64,000 nucleotides of DNA from CAWARU01 sp963784575 (GTDB lineage Bacteria > Pseudomonadota > Gammaproteobacteria > UBA6186 > Azoamicaceae), in NCBI GenBank assembly GCA_963784575.1, contig CAWARU010000001.1, positions 2,976,001 to 3,040,000 of the forward strand. The letters run 5' to 3'. Both the position numbers and the translations under genes were made by a program. Each line of letters opens with the position of its first letter. Positions within the stretch are counted from its first letter, which is position 1. Below, one piece after another: positions 26,017 to 34,968 of this stretch. The notes under the pieces were generated by a model. The model saw only the letters and a list, made by a program, of their open reading frames with translations, had not been told where the DNA came from and made no database searches.

Positions 26017-28119
26017 TTATATTTTACTCTTTAATTTTTGTGCTAAAGCCCTAATGTTTTTTGATTCTTGTAATTCGCAGAGATGGATTTTCATCATGAA
26101 CGCTTTTTCAACATTCGATAGCAAGCGTAATATCAAGAGTGAATGTATACCGAGGTCGGCAAAATTATGTAATACGCTGACACCTTTTAAATCCTAGGTT
26201 TTTTCAAAGAGACCAACAAGTTTTGCCTCAATTTCATTTTCAGGAAAAGAGGGGGAAGGATTCTGATTCTGGGCTAATTTCCTATTGTTATCTAGATGGT
26301 CACGAGTTATAGAACTTTGCTGCGGCAATGCCAGCAGTTCTTCGATAGGAATTTTGGAGAGAATAGCTTGTTTATGGCCGCTCTGCATAAATGCAAGAAA
26401 CATTTCAACACCTTCTTCAGGTGAGATTGCGTTTTGAGAAATATTGAAAAAGCAAATATTAGGATTATTAGACTTAGCTGCCATCCCAATTTGAGTCCAA
26501 GTATTCCAATTTAACGAAATTACTTTTTTATTGGTGTAGGCTTTTATGCTAGAAAAAGCGTCCAAACTCGCATGTGCAGCACTGTAATCTGATTGTCCAA
26601 ACATGCCAGCGACTGAACTAATGGAAGAACAACAAAAAAAGAAATCCAAAGGGATATCATGCAACGCATTTAGTAAATTGTATGTCCCAGTCAACTTTGG
26701 ACTAAATACTTTGGTAGAATTTTCGAAATTGATTTCTTGGGTTAAACCTTCACCAGAAATTCCTGCTGCATGAATAATACCATCTATTTTCCTTTCATTT
26801 AAAATGGAATTCATTGCCTTATTGACAGCATCAATGTTCGCCAAATCAGTTTGAATAATGCTGATTCCTGCGCACATCCCTTCTAATTTAACAAGGCGTA
26901 CTATGGTATTTTTTAGCGCTTCATTGCCATCACACAAGAGGTTAATCCATGTGTTTCGTTTGGGAAAAGGGTTACGTGACAAGAGATAGAAATGTACATC
27001 ATTGACCTTTGCAGCTATACCTAATGCAATCGATAATCCCACTCCCCCTAAACCACCGGTAATTAAATAGCTTCCTCCTTCTTTAAAACTGGATTTTGAA
27101 GCATTATTATTTTGAAAACAAATAGGACGAAACACTTGTTCCCAATAGAATAATTTGCGATAAGCGATGATATTGGTATTTAAAGTTTGAAGGCCGAAAT
27201 TTGCATGCTTAATAATCGTCTTAGCGTATGTCTGGAATAAATTTTTATCGAGTATTTCCGATAATAGAAAATCCATCACCATAATTTCAAGCTTCGGGTA
27301 TTCCAATGCAATAGAACGACATAACCCTAATGCACTGGATTTGGCTGGATATATATTATCTTCTTCAGAAACAGCACAAATTTCATTACCCACTATTAAA
27401 ATTCTACTGTCATGATTCTCTATTTCAGTTAAAGCTTGTATCAAATATAGATTTGAATAAAAAGTGAAGTGGAGTGTTGCATGAATGTTTGAGTGCTGTT
27501 CCTCCATTGTCCGATATTCGTGAGTCAGTGACAGTAGATTGATGTCAGTATAGGGTGGGGTTGAAAATAACTGAATTTGTTCAATAAAACTCTGATAATC
27601 ACTTTTTTTATAAATATCAATAAAGTATTCGTTTTCATTCACTTTTAAGAATTCATTTCCCTTTTTAACTTTGATTATAAATTGCTTATTTTCTGACAGG
27701 AGATCACAAATCGCATCGCCTACACCTAAGTCATCTAAGTAAACTATCCAGTAGTTTTGGCTTGTTAATAAAACTTTCACTATTTCATCATCATTATTAT
27801 TACTGGGTAAATAACGTCTCAACCAGGCAGTTTCATAGAAACACTCTAGTAAATTATTTTTGCACTTACCTGCAACGGTTTTTAATACGGTTTTTAATTC
27901 TGAAGGTTCAAACCAATATTTACTTCTTTCAAAGGGGTAGGTTGGCAAAGAAATTCTTTGGCATTTCTTTTCTTTATGGAACTTGCTCCAATCTATTTTT
28001 ACGCCATTTTCCCAAAGATGTCCAAGGGTGGCCAAAAATTTCTTTGGATCACCCTGTTGCTGCTCTGAGAAAAATGGGGAAATGGGACAATAAAAATATT
28101 TGATGAGAGTCGAGAGCAT
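26017..28119 (-). pseudogene. Type I polyketide synthase remnant (end of AT, ketoreductase, ACP with in-frame amber stop)
   Basis: The long frame (28119-26194, 641 residues) starts within the post-acyltransferase linker (LGHLWENGVKIDWSKF, then LPTYPFERSKYWFEP), continues through a structural half and a ketoreductase (SYLITGGLGGVGLSIALGIA; catalytic Ser in CSSISSVAGM and Tyr in QSDYSAAHA), and stops at TAG (26194-26196) before the carrier protein. The same frame then reads 58 more codons to a TAA at 26017-26019, with DLGIHSLLILRLL, a carrier-protein phosphopantetheine site around Ser. Ketosynthase and most of the acyltransferase are missing. It is a truncated module, further cut by a nonsense codon, not a working synthase. 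Confidence 0.85.
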
Positions 28120-28464
28120 GGGATTCCCGATCCTATTTTTGAAGAATATTCATGTGGATTATCTGTGCAATTTTTATTTGAAGAACCAATTGGGCCTCGT
28201 GCTGAGAAAATAAAGCAAAAGCAGTTATTAGATGATAGAGCAATAAGATTAAAAAATTTGTCGAAGAGACAGGTTGAAATCATAAATTTATTAGAAAATT
28301 CTGAGGAACTTAAGGCAGCAGAAATTATGGCAAAATTATCAGATCCGCCCTCAGAAAGAACCTTAAGAGATGATCTCGCTTTTCTTAAAAAACAGGGAAT
28401 TATTGGATTTAGAGGACATGCTTGGAGAACGATATGGTTTTTATTGAAACCTGAAATGAAATAG
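28069..28464 (+). pseudogene. C-terminal fragment of an AlbA_2/Schlafen-type ATP-binding regulator
   Basis: The frame is open from 28069 without an ATG; the first start codon is GTG 28165, inside the homologous part. TIKIFDESREHGIPDPIFEE followed by SVQFLF is the usual C-terminal end of AlbA_2-domain DNA-binding proteins, and a winged helix follows (LSKRQVEIINLLENSEELKA, then SERTLRDDLAFLKKQGII). The N-terminal AlbA_2 and ATPase parts are absent. Its 5' end overlaps the 5' end of the polyketide synthase remnant on the other strand, marking a rearrangement junction near 28070-28120. Confidence 0.7.
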
Positions 28465-28491
28465 GATAATCTTTCTGGCGGCTTGCGGCGG

Positions 28492-28523
28492 TCGAGGGGG
28501 TCGAAGGCGGTAAGACCCCTCGA
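28492..28523. repeat. GC-rich hairpin between convergent remnants
   Basis: TCGAGGGGGTC at 28492-28502 pairs with GACCCCTCGA at 28514-28523 with one bulged G. The surrounding 28475-28515 is far richer in G+C than the rest of the window. It could act as a two-way transcription stop, or be a remnant of a repeat element. No T-run is present. Confidence 0.5.
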
Positions 28524-28531
28524 ATGTGTGC

Positions 28532-31060
28532 TTACATTTTTTGTTTCTTTTGAGCTTCTTTAATAGCTCTTTTTGTTATTAAAGCCTGTTGCATGGTGCG
28601 TGAGACACTGGGTGCTTGCCAACAAAGAGTTTTAGAATACTCATGTGTGGGAGAAGCCATGAAACTCAGAATGTGAGAAATTAATGCATTAGTCAAGGTG
28701 TGTAGTTTAGAAGTACAGGAGACAATAGGATCTGATGCTTTCAATAATCCGCGGCGCATTGCCAAATTGCTCAAGCAGTTTACCCATTCTTGGCTTTTTG
28801 GCCTATGATAGGACAAATCAGGCCCCAAAAATTGGAGATTCATAAGAGGGGATGCGTCATCTTTATGGGGCATAAGTTCATTTAAAACCTGGAATTGAAA
28901 TAATGTGAGATCTGTTTTCCGCGTTCGGCATAATTTCAAGGTGTCAAGAGTGGGATTTGCAAAAATGGCGCGGAAAAGCTTTTTAAAACGGTCTACATCA
29001 AGACATCTTATGTCACCGGTATGGAGTGTTAATGACTGCAAGCCTTGATTTTGAGAAAGAAAATCTTGAAAAACATCACAGAGATTCTCAGGAAATTCAT
29101 TGAGATCAATTCTAATTTCAAGAGCGTGCAGATATTTGTTCTGTCTCAAATGTATAAGAGTCTTATTGAAGGCAGTTGCCAACTGTGTAAACAGAGGGGA
29201 GGAAGAGGATATGCTTTGCAGTTCTTGTTTTTCCTTACTAATTCTTACTTCTGCGGCAAAACCCTCTAAGTCCAAAGAGAGATGAGATACGCATTTGTTA
29301 GATAAAAGCATTTTTGAAAATTGCTCATATTGCAAAGACTCAGTATTAAGGTGACCAAAATCCAAAGATCTCAAAAAAGAATTAGGAATCAACGCAAGTA
29401 ATGATTGGAAGTGTTTTGGTGCGTAGTACAAGAAATCCCAATCCCCTAGTCGCAACCCCTGTAAAGTAGGGTGACCAAAAATAGTGGGCATCATTTCCGT
29501 GGCGAATGAATAATTAGATAAGTCGTAATCATCTCGTTCTATATACTTGATAAGTTCAGGTGAACAATCACACCAATGCAAATTTGTTAGCGATTTGTTT
29601 TGTTTTAAGGCTTCGGACATTTTTCTCAGAAATTGCACTCTTCTTTCTTGTAGGTCGCCATCCCACAAGTACTGTTGAGTAACAGCAAGTTGATCGAGTT
29701 TCAATATTTTTATCGTTTGATTGTTGGCGATAATCTGGAGAATGCATCCTAGAAGCTCTTCATAAAAACAAATCCCGCGTTGAAATTCATACTCAGTTAT
29801 AACGCCTGCTACATTACTCAAATCGAGCTCAGTAATGGTTTTACTCTTTTCGATACCACTCAATATTGTCTTGATGGGACGAAATTCCTCTAATGGTTCT
29901 GGACACCACGGAGTTTCACAGGGGACGTGTATATTAAAATGGGCATCCGCGAAGTTTAATTTTTTGATCCTGCTTTCTAAAAGGTATTTTGAAAATTTTA
30001 TTGCGTCTTCCTCAGAACAACAAATAAAAAAATGTCCTAATCTCTTCAATTCAAGATTAATAAGTTTTGGCATGCCTGAGAGCAATTTTAGCAGTTCAGG
30101 AAAGACAATTTCCGTAGCTTCTTGCCAATATTCCATCTTGTCATCGTCATATCCCGCATCGATACAGCTATCTGCGCTGTAAACAAGACTACCTAACCCT
30201 TCGAAACTGAAAGAAAGGATGTTTTTACACCGAAATTGCAACATCTTAAGAAAGGAAGCAAGCAGTTTTGGGCCAAGCCTATGTTCAACAAAACCGTCTG
30301 GGGGATATTCTTGTTCACATTCTCTCGCCTTAGTTTCTTCTATCTCCAAGCTAGATATTTTTGGGTAATGGTCTAGAACGAAAGTAATGATTCCCAACTC
30401 GTTATCTATTGTTTCAGGTACTAAATTACAGAATACTATGGTCTTGCCATTGTCTTTCAAATATAGGGATGTATCCTCATCATCAGTGCGACTTCGTTCC
30501 AACAACTTTAGCAAATCTCTAGCCGTTTCAGTTGTAATACACTTAACTATTTTATCTCTTCCGTCGGAAATTTTATCTGAATATCTAGACGCATATTTAT
30601 TACACCATACCAAGGCTAGTTGTTCATTTTGCTTAACAGCGATTAGTACCAATATGTGTCTCAGCATTGCATCGTAATGTCCTTGATCTGCTGCTCTCTG
30701 ATACCATTCCGCTGCTGTTTTTCTATCTACAGTTGCGCCTTCACCATATTCAAGACAAAGACCAAGGTTAAATTGTGCATCAGCATGACCTTGCTCTGCT
30801 GCTTTTCGATACCATTCCACTGCTGCCTTTTTATCTTCGGTCACACCTGCACCATTTTCAAGGCAAATACCGAGTTTAAATTGTGCGCTAGCATGACCTT
30901 GCTCTGCTGCTTTTCGATACCATTCCGCTGCTAACTTTTTATCTTCGGCCATACCATTTTCTAGGCAAACACCAAGATTAAATTGTGCATCAGCATCACC
31001 TTGTTCTGCCGATTGCTGCCACCACCTTAATAATTCAAAATTGATATTAGTAAAAGCCAT
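28532..31060 (-). CDS. Sel1-repeat protein with leucine-rich C-terminal region, putative effector
   Basis: The 842-residue protein begins with three near-identical Sel1 repeats of about 36 residues (EQGDADAQFNLGVCLENG, EQGHASAQFKLGICLENG, EQGHADAQFNLGLCLEYG, each ending in AAEWYRKAA or close) and a fourth degenerate one, up to about residue 150. From about 210 to 760 it shows irregular leucine-rich units (e.g. KTITELDLSNVAG, QTIKILKLDQLA, KSLTNLHWCDCS, KCVSHLSLDLEG), reminiscent of ribonuclease-inhibitor-type repeats. The C-terminus is basic. Sel1 plus LRR proteins are adaptor-like and common among effectors of amoeba-infecting bacteria. No signal peptide. Function not assignable. Confidence 0.75.
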   Translation of the reverse strand: MAFTNINFELLRWWQQSAEQGDADAQFNLGVCLENGMAEDKKLAAEWYRKAAEQGHASAQFKLGICLENGAGVTEDKKAAVEWYRKAAEQGHADAQFNLGLCLEYGEGATVDRKTAAEWYQRAADQGHYDAMLRHILVLIAVKQNEQLALVWCNKYASRYSDKISDGRDKIVKCITTETARDLLKLLERSRTDDEDTSLYLKDNGKTIVFCNLVPETIDNELGIITFVLDHYPKISSLEIEETKARECEQEYPPDGFVEHRLGPKLLASFLKMLQFRCKNILSFSFEGLGSLVYSADSCIDAGYDDDKMEYWQEATEIVFPELLKLLSGMPKLINLELKRLGHFFICCSEEDAIKFSKYLLESRIKKLNFADAHFNIHVPCETPWCPEPLEEFRPIKTILSGIEKSKTITELDLSNVAGVITEYEFQRGICFYEELLGCILQIIANNQTIKILKLDQLAVTQQYLWDGDLQERRVQFLRKMSEALKQNKSLTNLHWCDCSPELIKYIERDDYDLSNYSFATEMMPTIFGHPTLQGLRLGDWDFLYYAPKHFQSLLALIPNSFLRSLDFGHLNTESLQYEQFSKMLLSNKCVSHLSLDLEGFAAEVRISKEKQELQSISSSSPLFTQLATAFNKTLIHLRQNKYLHALEIRIDLNEFPENLCDVFQDFLSQNQGLQSLTLHTGDIRCLDVDRFKKLFRAIFANPTLDTLKLCRTRKTDLTLFQFQVLNELMPHKDDASPLMNLQFLGPDLSYHRPKSQEWVNCLSNLAMRRGLLKASDPIVSCTSKLHTLTNALISHILSFMASPTHEYSKTLCWQAPSVSRTMQQALITKRAIKEAQKKQKM

Positions 31061-31316
31061 TATGGCAACTCCGTAATTTGAGTCTTAAATATTAAAAGAT
31101 TATTTAATTACATAAAAGTTTACTTGCTAACATAATTTTCGACAATGTTTGCAAATAACCTACGCAAGGCATCATTGTACAGTTCTTCGTTAGTGTTAGC
31201 AATCTACCAAATCCAGAGGGCTTAAATTTACGTAATTTCTGGACTTACTGTGGACTTATGAATACATTTTACCCAGATAAAAAATGGAGGAGGTTGGAAT
31301 AACTCATTGATTTAAT

Positions 31317-31393
31317 TGGTCGGGGTGACAGGATTTGAACTTGCGACCCCTGCCTCCCGAAGGCAGTGCTCTACCAGGCTGAGCTACACCCCG
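31317..31393 (-). tRNA. tRNA-Pro (anticodon CGG), CCA encoded
   Basis: Reading the minus strand from 31393, the acceptor CGGGGTG pairs with CACCCCG, followed by the discriminator A and encoded CCA at 31319-31317. The D-arm has GCTCAGCCTGGTAGAGC. The anticodon stem CTGCC/GGCAG encloses the loop TTCGGGA, giving anticodon CGG (reads CCG). The T-arm has GTTCAAATC. All arms fold. Confidence 0.95.
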
Positions 31394-31476
31394 AATGTGT
31401 GATGGTTTTATGGGTTACTGAAGCAAAAATAATTAAAATGTAAATTTAAACAGTAAACATGGTCGCGCTTCAGGAA

Positions 31477-32445
31477 CTAATGGACGCGATCGAGAGCAAA
31501 TTGGGCTAGAGCAATAGCGGCTTCGCGGTACGGCGTATCGGGAAAGATCGCTAGGGCCTTTTGGGCTCGTTCTGCCTCGGTGCGTGCATAGCGTTTAGTG
31601 TACAGAATACCGCCAGTGGTTTCAATGAGATTTTGGATTTGAGGCAGGTAATTAGCACCGCCTTCTTTGATGGCTTGGCGCACGAGGCGCACTTGCTCGG
31701 GAGTGCCGTTCTGCAGAATGTAGATGAGCGGGAGCGTGACTTTGCCTTGTTTTAAATCATTACCGAGTTCTTTGCCGCTGTTTGAAGAATTTCCAGAGTA
31801 ATCCAGAATATCGTCTACGAGCTGGAAAGCGGTACCGAGATGCATGCCATAGCTTTGGGCCGCATGTTCAGCGGTGGTTTTAGATTTCCCTAATATCGCG
31901 CCTATGGTGGCGGCAGCTTCGAAAAGCTTGGCAGTTTTAGAGCGAATAATGGTGAGATAATCGCCTTCTGCTGTTGCTGGGTTGTGGCGATCGATGAGCT
32001 GTAAGGCTTCTCCTTCCGCCATGGTATTTGCAGCGTTGGCTATGACTTTCATAATTTTTTGATCAGGGATTTCGGTGAGAAGCTGGAAGGCTTTGGAGTA
32101 TAGGAAATCTCCAACTAATACTGCTGCAATATTCCCCCAGACGCGGTTGGCAGTTTCTTGGCCGCGGCGGAGGTGGGCCTCGTCTACGACATCATCGTGG
32201 AGTAAGGTTGCGGTATGAATAATTTCGATGATAGCGGCGAGGGGGATATGATCTCGTCCCTTGTAGCCAGCAGCTCGAGCCATCAATAGCAATACTAAGG
32301 GTCGCAGCCGCTTACCGCCCCCCTGAATAATATAATGACCTAAGTCATTGATTATACTGGCCTTAGATTGTAAACTTGAGGTAATAAGTTCATCAACTTC
32401 TTGAAAATCATCTTTTACCAAAGTTTTGATAGAATCAAATTGCAT
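31477..32445 (-). CDS. ispB: Octaprenyl diphosphate synthase
   Basis: The 322-residue trans-prenyltransferase makes the isoprenoid side chain of ubiquinone. First Asp-rich motif: LLHDDVVDEAHLRRG (DDxxD); second: FQLVDDILDYSG; the substrate-binding GGGKRLRPLVLLL is near residue 45. Small residues before the first motif and the total length fit the long-chain class. It is divergent from rplU-rpmA-obgE, the usual gammaproteobacterial arrangement, which supports the IspB name. Confidence 0.93.
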   Translation of the reverse strand: MQFDSIKTLVKDDFQEVDELITSSLQSKASIINDLGHYIIQGGGKRLRPLVLLLMARAAGYKGRDHIPLAAIIEIIHTATLLHDDVVDEAHLRRGQETANRVWGNIAAVLVGDFLYSKAFQLLTEIPDQKIMKVIANAANTMAEGEALQLIDRHNPATAEGDYLTIIRSKTAKLFEAAATIGAILGKSKTTAEHAAQSYGMHLGTAFQLVDDILDYSGNSSNSGKELGNDLKQGKVTLPLIYILQNGTPEQVRLVRQAIKEGGANYLPQIQNLIETTGGILYTKRYARTEAERAQKALAIFPDTPYREAAIALAQFALDRVH

Positions 32446-32797
32446 GCTTTTGTTTGCTTCCGCACTCCATTTTTAAGCAATGAATATACAGCAAATCGCC
32501 TAAAGTGGGAAAGAAATTTCTTATTAAGCCATGCTTTATGCCACTTAATACCAGCACTTGATGCCAGATGCCAGCACTTTATACCAGCAGGTAGCATAGG
32601 TGCTTGCAGGTTTTCGGGAATTGTTGTAATATTAACAACCTTATAGAAAATATTCTTAAAAGCATTGAGAATTGAACACTGTGGACTGAAGTTTCTGTAC
32701 ATTGAATATTGAATGTGCAGCTAACATATAGACAGTGACAGTAATTTGGATGATTTTTGTTAGTTTTTTAACTTAATTGAATTTAAATGGGGAATTT
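32446..32797. other. ispB-rplU divergent intergenic region
   Basis: These 352 bases hold the promoters of two divergent units but no gene I can support. Imperfect copies of a CCAGCACTT/ATGCCAG motif lie at 32549-32590. No riboswitch or tRNA-like fold was found by eye. Confidence 0.5.
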
Positions 32798-33112
32798 ATG
32801 TACGCGGTAATTAAGAGCGGGGGAAAGCAATATCGAGTGATGGAAGGCCAATCCATTCGAGTTGAGAAACTCAGCGCCGATGTCGGAAATGAGATTAAAT
32901 TTGATGAAATTCTAATGTTAGCGGATGGCGACAATGTCAAGATTGGTAATGGCATATTGAAAGGATGTGCAGTCAAGGCAGAAGTCGTTGCTCATGGTCG
33001 TGAAGATAAAATCAGAATTATTAAATTGAAACGTCGTAAGCATCATTTGAAAACAATGGGGCATCGGCAATGGTACACCGAGCTAAAAATTACCTCAATT
33101 TTGGCTGCGTAA
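32798..33112 (+). CDS. rplU: 50S ribosomal protein L21
   Basis: The protein starting at ATG 32798 (104 residues) is a full L21: MYAVIKSGGKQYRVMEGQ, EILMLADGDNVKIG, and the basic RNA-binding KLKRRKHHLKTMGHRQ. The frame is open from TTG 32777, but the conserved N-terminus and the GGGGA before 32798 fix the start. It leads rplU-rpmA-obgE. Confidence 0.97.
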   Translation: MYAVIKSGGKQYRVMEGQSIRVEKLSADVGNEIKFDEILMLADGDNVKIGNGILKGCAVKAEVVAHGREDKIRIIKLKRRKHHLKTMGHRQWYTELKITSILAA

Positions 33113-33154
33113 GCGCTATAGCACTATTTAGATTATTGGCAGGAGTGATAGAAA

Positions 33155-33442
33155 ATGGCACATAAGAAAGCGGGTGGTAGTACTAGAAACGGCCGCGATT
33201 CGCATTCGCAACGGTTGGGTGTGAAGCGTTTCGGTGGTCAGTGGGTGAAAGCTGGCAATATTTTGGTACGTCAGCGCGGTACAAAATTCCATCCGGGCAG
33301 AAACGTTGGTTTGGGTAAGGATGATACTTTATTTGCCAAGATGACTGGATTTGTTAAATTCGAAGTTAAAGGTGGGAAACGTCGCTGTTTTGTGAGTATC
33401 ATTCCGAGCGATTCTCCAGAGCAAATTCTTCAGGTTGCATAA
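33155..33442 (+). CDS. rpmA: 50S ribosomal protein L27
   Basis: The 95-residue L27 begins MAHKKAGGSTRNGRDSHSQR, whose flexible N-terminus reaches the peptidyl-transferase centre, and continues with RQRGTKFHPGRNVGLGKDDT. GGAGTGA precedes the ATG. The C-terminus (SPEQILQVA) is slightly longer than in E. coli. An intrinsic terminator follows at 33483. Confidence 0.97.
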   Translation: MAHKKAGGSTRNGRDSHSQRLGVKRFGGQWVKAGNILVRQRGTKFHPGRNVGLGKDDTLFAKMTGFVKFEVKGGKRRCFVSIIPSDSPEQILQVA

Positions 33443-33482
33443 GCAATAAACCAGTAGAATTTAGAGATTAAGATTAAAAAAA

Positions 33483-33506
33483 GGAGCAGACTCTGCTCCT
33501 TTTTTA
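33483..33506 (+). terminator. Rho-independent terminator after rpmA
   Basis: GGAGCAG (33483-33489) and CTGCTCC (33493-33499) form a perfect 7-bp stem with a three-base loop, followed by seven T. It separates rpmA from obgE, so obgE either has its own promoter or depends on read-through. Confidence 0.9.
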
Positions 33507-33532
33507 TTTATGGGTGCACCCCAGGTTCTTTT

Positions 33533-34609
33533 ATGAAATTTGTTGATGAAGTCACCATAACAGTTGAAGCAGGAAAAGGCGGCGATGGCTGTTTGAGCTT
33601 TCGACGTGAGAAATTCATTCGCTTCGGCGGTCCAAATGGCGGCGATGGCGGCGATGGCGGCAGCGTTTATTTAGAAGCAGTCTCAGATCTGAACACGCTG
33701 ATAGATTATCGTTTTCATAAGCTTTTTAAAGCACAAAAGGGCCAACATGGCATGGGAAGCGAATGCACCGGGAGAGGCGGCGAAGACCTGGTCTTAAAAG
33801 TACCAGTGGGTACCGTCGTATGGGATGCTGATACTCATGAACAAATGGGAGATCTCACCAAAGAACATGAATTATTGTTAGTTGCGCGTGGCGGAGCACA
33901 TGGACTTGGAAATGTGAATTTTAAAAGCAGCCGCAATCAAGCGCCCCGAAAAACCACCAAAGGAAAACCGGGTGACAAAAGAAAACTGCGCTTAGAGCTA
34001 AAACTGCTTGCTGAAGTAGGATTGCTTGGCCTGCCAAATGCAGGAAAATCCACATTTATCAGATCTGTTTCTGCTGCAACGCCAAAGGTTGCTGATTATC
34101 CCTTCACTACCTTACATCCGCATCTGGGGGTGGTAAAAGTGGGACCTCTGCAAAGTTTTGTTTTGGCAGATATCCCAGGCATTATCGAAGGAGCTGCGGA
34201 AGGTGCCGGGCTTGGATTGCGATTCCTGCGGCATTTGATGCGAACGCGTTTGCTGCTGCATTTGGTGGATGTTGCAATTTTTGAGGAAGAGACTGATCCT
34301 ACTGATCCAGTCGCGCGTATTGTTCAGGATGTCAGAACAATTGAAAATGAGCTTGAAAAATATAATCCAGAGCTTGCCAAGCGGGAACGATGGTTATTAT
34401 TGAATAAGATCGATTTGTTACCTGGAGACGAGGCGGCAAAACGTTGTGAGGATGTCGTGCGAGCACTCAATTGGCAAGGCCCTGTGTTTCAAATTTCTGC
34501 CATCACGGGAATTGGTACCCAAGCAGTAAGTTATGCAGTGATGGAAAAATTGCGGGAGTTAAGGGTCGATGACCGAGAAAACCAAGACGACCAACATTTG
34601 GCTTCTTAA
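33533..34609 (+). CDS. obgE: Obg-family GTPase
   Basis: The 358-residue protein has the Gly-rich Obg fold (residues 1-160, with GGPNGGDGGDGGSVYLEA) and a G domain: GLPNAGKST (G1), the switch around YPFTTLHPHLG, DIPGIIEGAAEGAGLG (G3), NKIDLL (G4) and SAIT (G5). Obg/CgtA acts in late 50S subunit assembly and stress control. It sits 90 bp after rpmA, the usual position. The C-terminus is short, with no long acidic tail. Confidence 0.96.
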   Translation: MKFVDEVTITVEAGKGGDGCLSFRREKFIRFGGPNGGDGGDGGSVYLEAVSDLNTLIDYRFHKLFKAQKGQHGMGSECTGRGGEDLVLKVPVGTVVWDADTHEQMGDLTKEHELLLVARGGAHGLGNVNFKSSRNQAPRKTTKGKPGDKRKLRLELKLLAEVGLLGLPNAGKSTFIRSVSAATPKVADYPFTTLHPHLGVVKVGPLQSFVLADIPGIIEGAAEGAGLGLRFLRHLMRTRLLLHLVDVAIFEEETDPTDPVARIVQDVRTIENELEKYNPELAKRERWLLLNKIDLLPGDEAAKRCEDVVRALNWQGPVFQISAITGIGTQAVSYAVMEKLRELRVDDRENQDDQHLAS

Positions 34610-34625
34610 CAGTTACAGTAACTGT
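34609..34625. repeat. 8-bp inverted repeat at the obgE stop
   Basis: ACAGTTAC (34609-34616) and GTAACTGT (34618-34625) flank a single base right at the end of obgE, between convergent genes. Short and without a T-run, it is at best a weak transcription end signal. Confidence 0.4.
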
Positions 34626-34698
34626 AAGGCGTACGAGATTGCCGAAAGATGAGCGTTCAAGGGAGGTGTGTGGACTGTTGCCCGGGATGCTCAAGCTC

Positions 34699-34968
34699 TT
34701 AAGCCTGAGCAATAGCCTTGATATGAGCGTTTAAACGACTTTTATGACGAGCGGCTTTGTTCTTATGAATCAAACCCTTATTCGCCAAATGATCCACTTT
34801 AGAGCTTGCTAATTTATATTCAGCAGCGGCAAGTTCACGATTGCCTTCACTGATTGCCTTAACAACGCGCTTTAGGAATGTACGCATTTCGGAACGCTGG
34901 CTAGCATTGCGCTGCCGACGCTTTTCACCCTGACGGGCTCGCTTTTTTGCTTGTGCTGTATTAGCCAA
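34699..34968 (-). CDS. rpsT: 30S ribosomal protein S20
   Basis: The 89-residue basic helical protein shows the S20 pattern: MANTAQAKKRARQGEKRRQRN, RTFLKRVVKAI and NKGLIHKNKAARHKSRLNAHIKA. It binds 16S rRNA. In Legionella and Coxiella relatives rpsT is next to murJ; here the two are separated by about 10 kb of effector-like genes and rlmI. Confidence 0.96.
   Translation of the reverse strand: MANTAQAKKRARQGEKRRQRNASQRSEMRTFLKRVVKAISEGNRELAAAEYKLASSKVDHLANKGLIHKNKAARHKSRLNAHIKAIAQA

Noticed and set aside
2226..26196. Amber codon reassignment in this organism
   Set aside because: Only two genes show in-frame TAG with continued homology or style, and both belong to decaying loci. Several sound genes in the window end at TAG, so reassignment is not supported.
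26009..26197. Open frame of 62 residues on the plus strand after the cupin gene
   Set aside because: The minus strand of the same bases encodes the carrier domain of the polyketide synthase remnant in the frame of that gene, so the plus-strand frame is a shadow.
31317..31393. tRNA-Pro as integration site of a genomic island
   Set aside because: The tRNA borders the accessory stretch, but no integrase is present and no repeat of its 3' end was seen on the other side.
34688..34709. Intrinsic terminator at the end of rpsT
   Set aside because: GCTCAAGCT and AGCCTGAGC can pair with one mismatch, but the stem overlaps the rpsT coding end and no T-run follows on the minus strand.
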